DNA of 5,150 nt from Promethearchaeota archaeon (GTDB taxonomy: Archaea > Asgardarchaeota > Lokiarchaeia > Sigynarchaeales > SOKP01), in assembly GCA_016839425.1 (NCBI GenBank), contig JAEOUI010000505.1, positions 1-5,150 of the forward strand. The letters run 5' to 3'. Below are positions 4,549 to 5,150 of this stretch, piece by piece. A program made the translations under genes and the position numbers. The stretch's first letter is position 1. Every line of letters starts with the position of its first letter. The notes beneath the pieces are model-generated. The model made no database searches and was not told the DNA's origin. It worked only from the letters and a program-made list of their open reading frames with translations.

Positions 4549-5150
4549 ATGGGTTTAAAATTAGCTTCGACATTGGCACTAACGGCATTATTTGCATTGT
4601 TGTACGCTTTAGTCTTCGTGATTGGAGTCTGGTTTCTTCCTGCGGGCTTGATAGGATTGCTCATTATGATTGTTTTAACGCTTGGAATAGTATTATTTCA
4701 ATACGGTATTTCGCCTTACATCATCCAATGGATTTACAGAATCGAATGGGTTTCATATGACGAATATCAACGCAGATACCCTCACTTGGCTGATATCGTA
4801 GATCGTGTTGTTCAAATTAATGGCATTAAACCTCCAAGACTTGGGATCATTCATGATAAAAATCCCAACGCTTTTACATTTGGTCACACGAAAAACAACG
4901 CACGAGTCGTGCTTACGGACGGTATCTTGGAATACCTCAACAAAGACGAGCAATCAGCAGTGTTAGCTCACGAATTGGGTCATGTCATTCACTCGGATTT
5001 CATCTTAATGACCGTTGTATTCGCAATTCCTTTGGTATTCTTGACGATTGGTCGATGGGCTTATTACACTGCAAGATTTTCTGGTGTTCGATCGAGGAGT
5101 GACGACGAGGGTAATTATCTTGCTTTAATACTATTTGTTGTTGCCGTATT
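4549..5150 (+). CDS. htpX: HtpX-like M48 membrane metalloprotease (3' partial)
   Basis: The first 200 codons of an integral-membrane zinc protease of the M48B/HtpX group lie here; the window edge cuts the gene. HtpX degrades misfolded membrane proteins and faces the cytoplasm. Two hydrophobic segments span about residues 8-29 and 32-52. A soluble segment follows, with PPRLGII near 95-101 and NAFTFG at 107-112, and then the zinc motif HELGH at 141-145 within HELGHVIHSD. H141 and H145 are zinc ligands and E142 is catalytic. A third membrane segment covers about 152-170, and a fourth begins near 190. The spacing matches bacterial and archaeal HtpX, where HExxH falls near residue 140 of roughly 290. 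The third zinc ligand, a downstream Glu, lies outside the window. The ATG is preceded by AAGG at 4535-4538. The gene is divergent from the 207-residue unknown, and the shared 168-base region holds a 12+12 bp inverted repeat. Confidence 0.93.
   Translation, partial: MGLKLASTLALTALFALLYALVFVIGVWFLPAGLIGLLIMIVLTLGIVLFQYGISPYIIQWIYRIEWVSYDEYQRRYPHLADIVDRVVQINGIKPPRLGIIHDKNPNAFTFGHTKNNARVVLTDGILEYLNKDEQSAVLAHELGHVIHSDFILMTVVFAIPLVFLTIGRWAYYTARFSGVRSRSDDEGNYLALILFVVAV

Noticed and set aside
4753..4953. Minus-strand open frame of 66 codons inside htpX
   Set aside because: It is antisense to a conserved stretch of the htpX-like gene just ahead of the zinc motif, so it is a shadow frame.

Overview
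This is an AT-rich window that is almost certainly archaeal. It carries a member of the archaeal MJ1487-type B12-binding/radical SAM family and an HtpX-type membrane protease. TATA-like boxes lie about 20-28 bases ahead of several start codons. Most starts lack a clear Shine-Dalgarno sequence, and one is a GTG. The base composition and the mix of gene families would fit an Asgard (Lokiarchaeia-like) or another AT-rich mesophilic archaeon. That placement is inference and nothing here proves it.

Layout, left to right: 1-139 is a gene-poor flank. Three genes then lie on the minus strand: a TatD-family metal-dependent hydrolase (140-895), a small helical protein of unknown function (1019-1369) and an N-formylglutamate amidohydrolase-family enzyme (1505 to about 2275). 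Gaps of at least 90 bases separate them, and each has its own TATA-like box, so they look like separate transcription units rather than a tight operon. On the plus strand, 2436-3752 encodes the B12-binding/radical SAM protein, divergent from the amidohydrolase. Four bases after it ends, a minus-strand gene of unknown function (3757-4380) ends in convergent orientation. A 168-base divergent intergenic region follows, and then the plus-strand htpX-like gene (4549 onward), which the window edge cuts off after about 200 codons.

The genes do not form a recognisable pathway. TatD-type hydrolase, N-formylglutamate amidohydrolase and HtpX are scattered housekeeping or quality-control families, and the radical SAM protein belongs to a family without an assigned substrate. 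I found no mobile element, CRISPR array, tRNA, rRNA or obvious defence system.

The most notable non-coding signals are three. A perfect 12-bp palindrome is wedged between the TATA box and the GTG start of the radical SAM gene. A perfect 12+12 bp inverted repeat lies upstream of htpX. A 9-A tract encodes the lysine tail of the radical SAM protein and reads as a T9 terminator candidate for the convergent neighbour.
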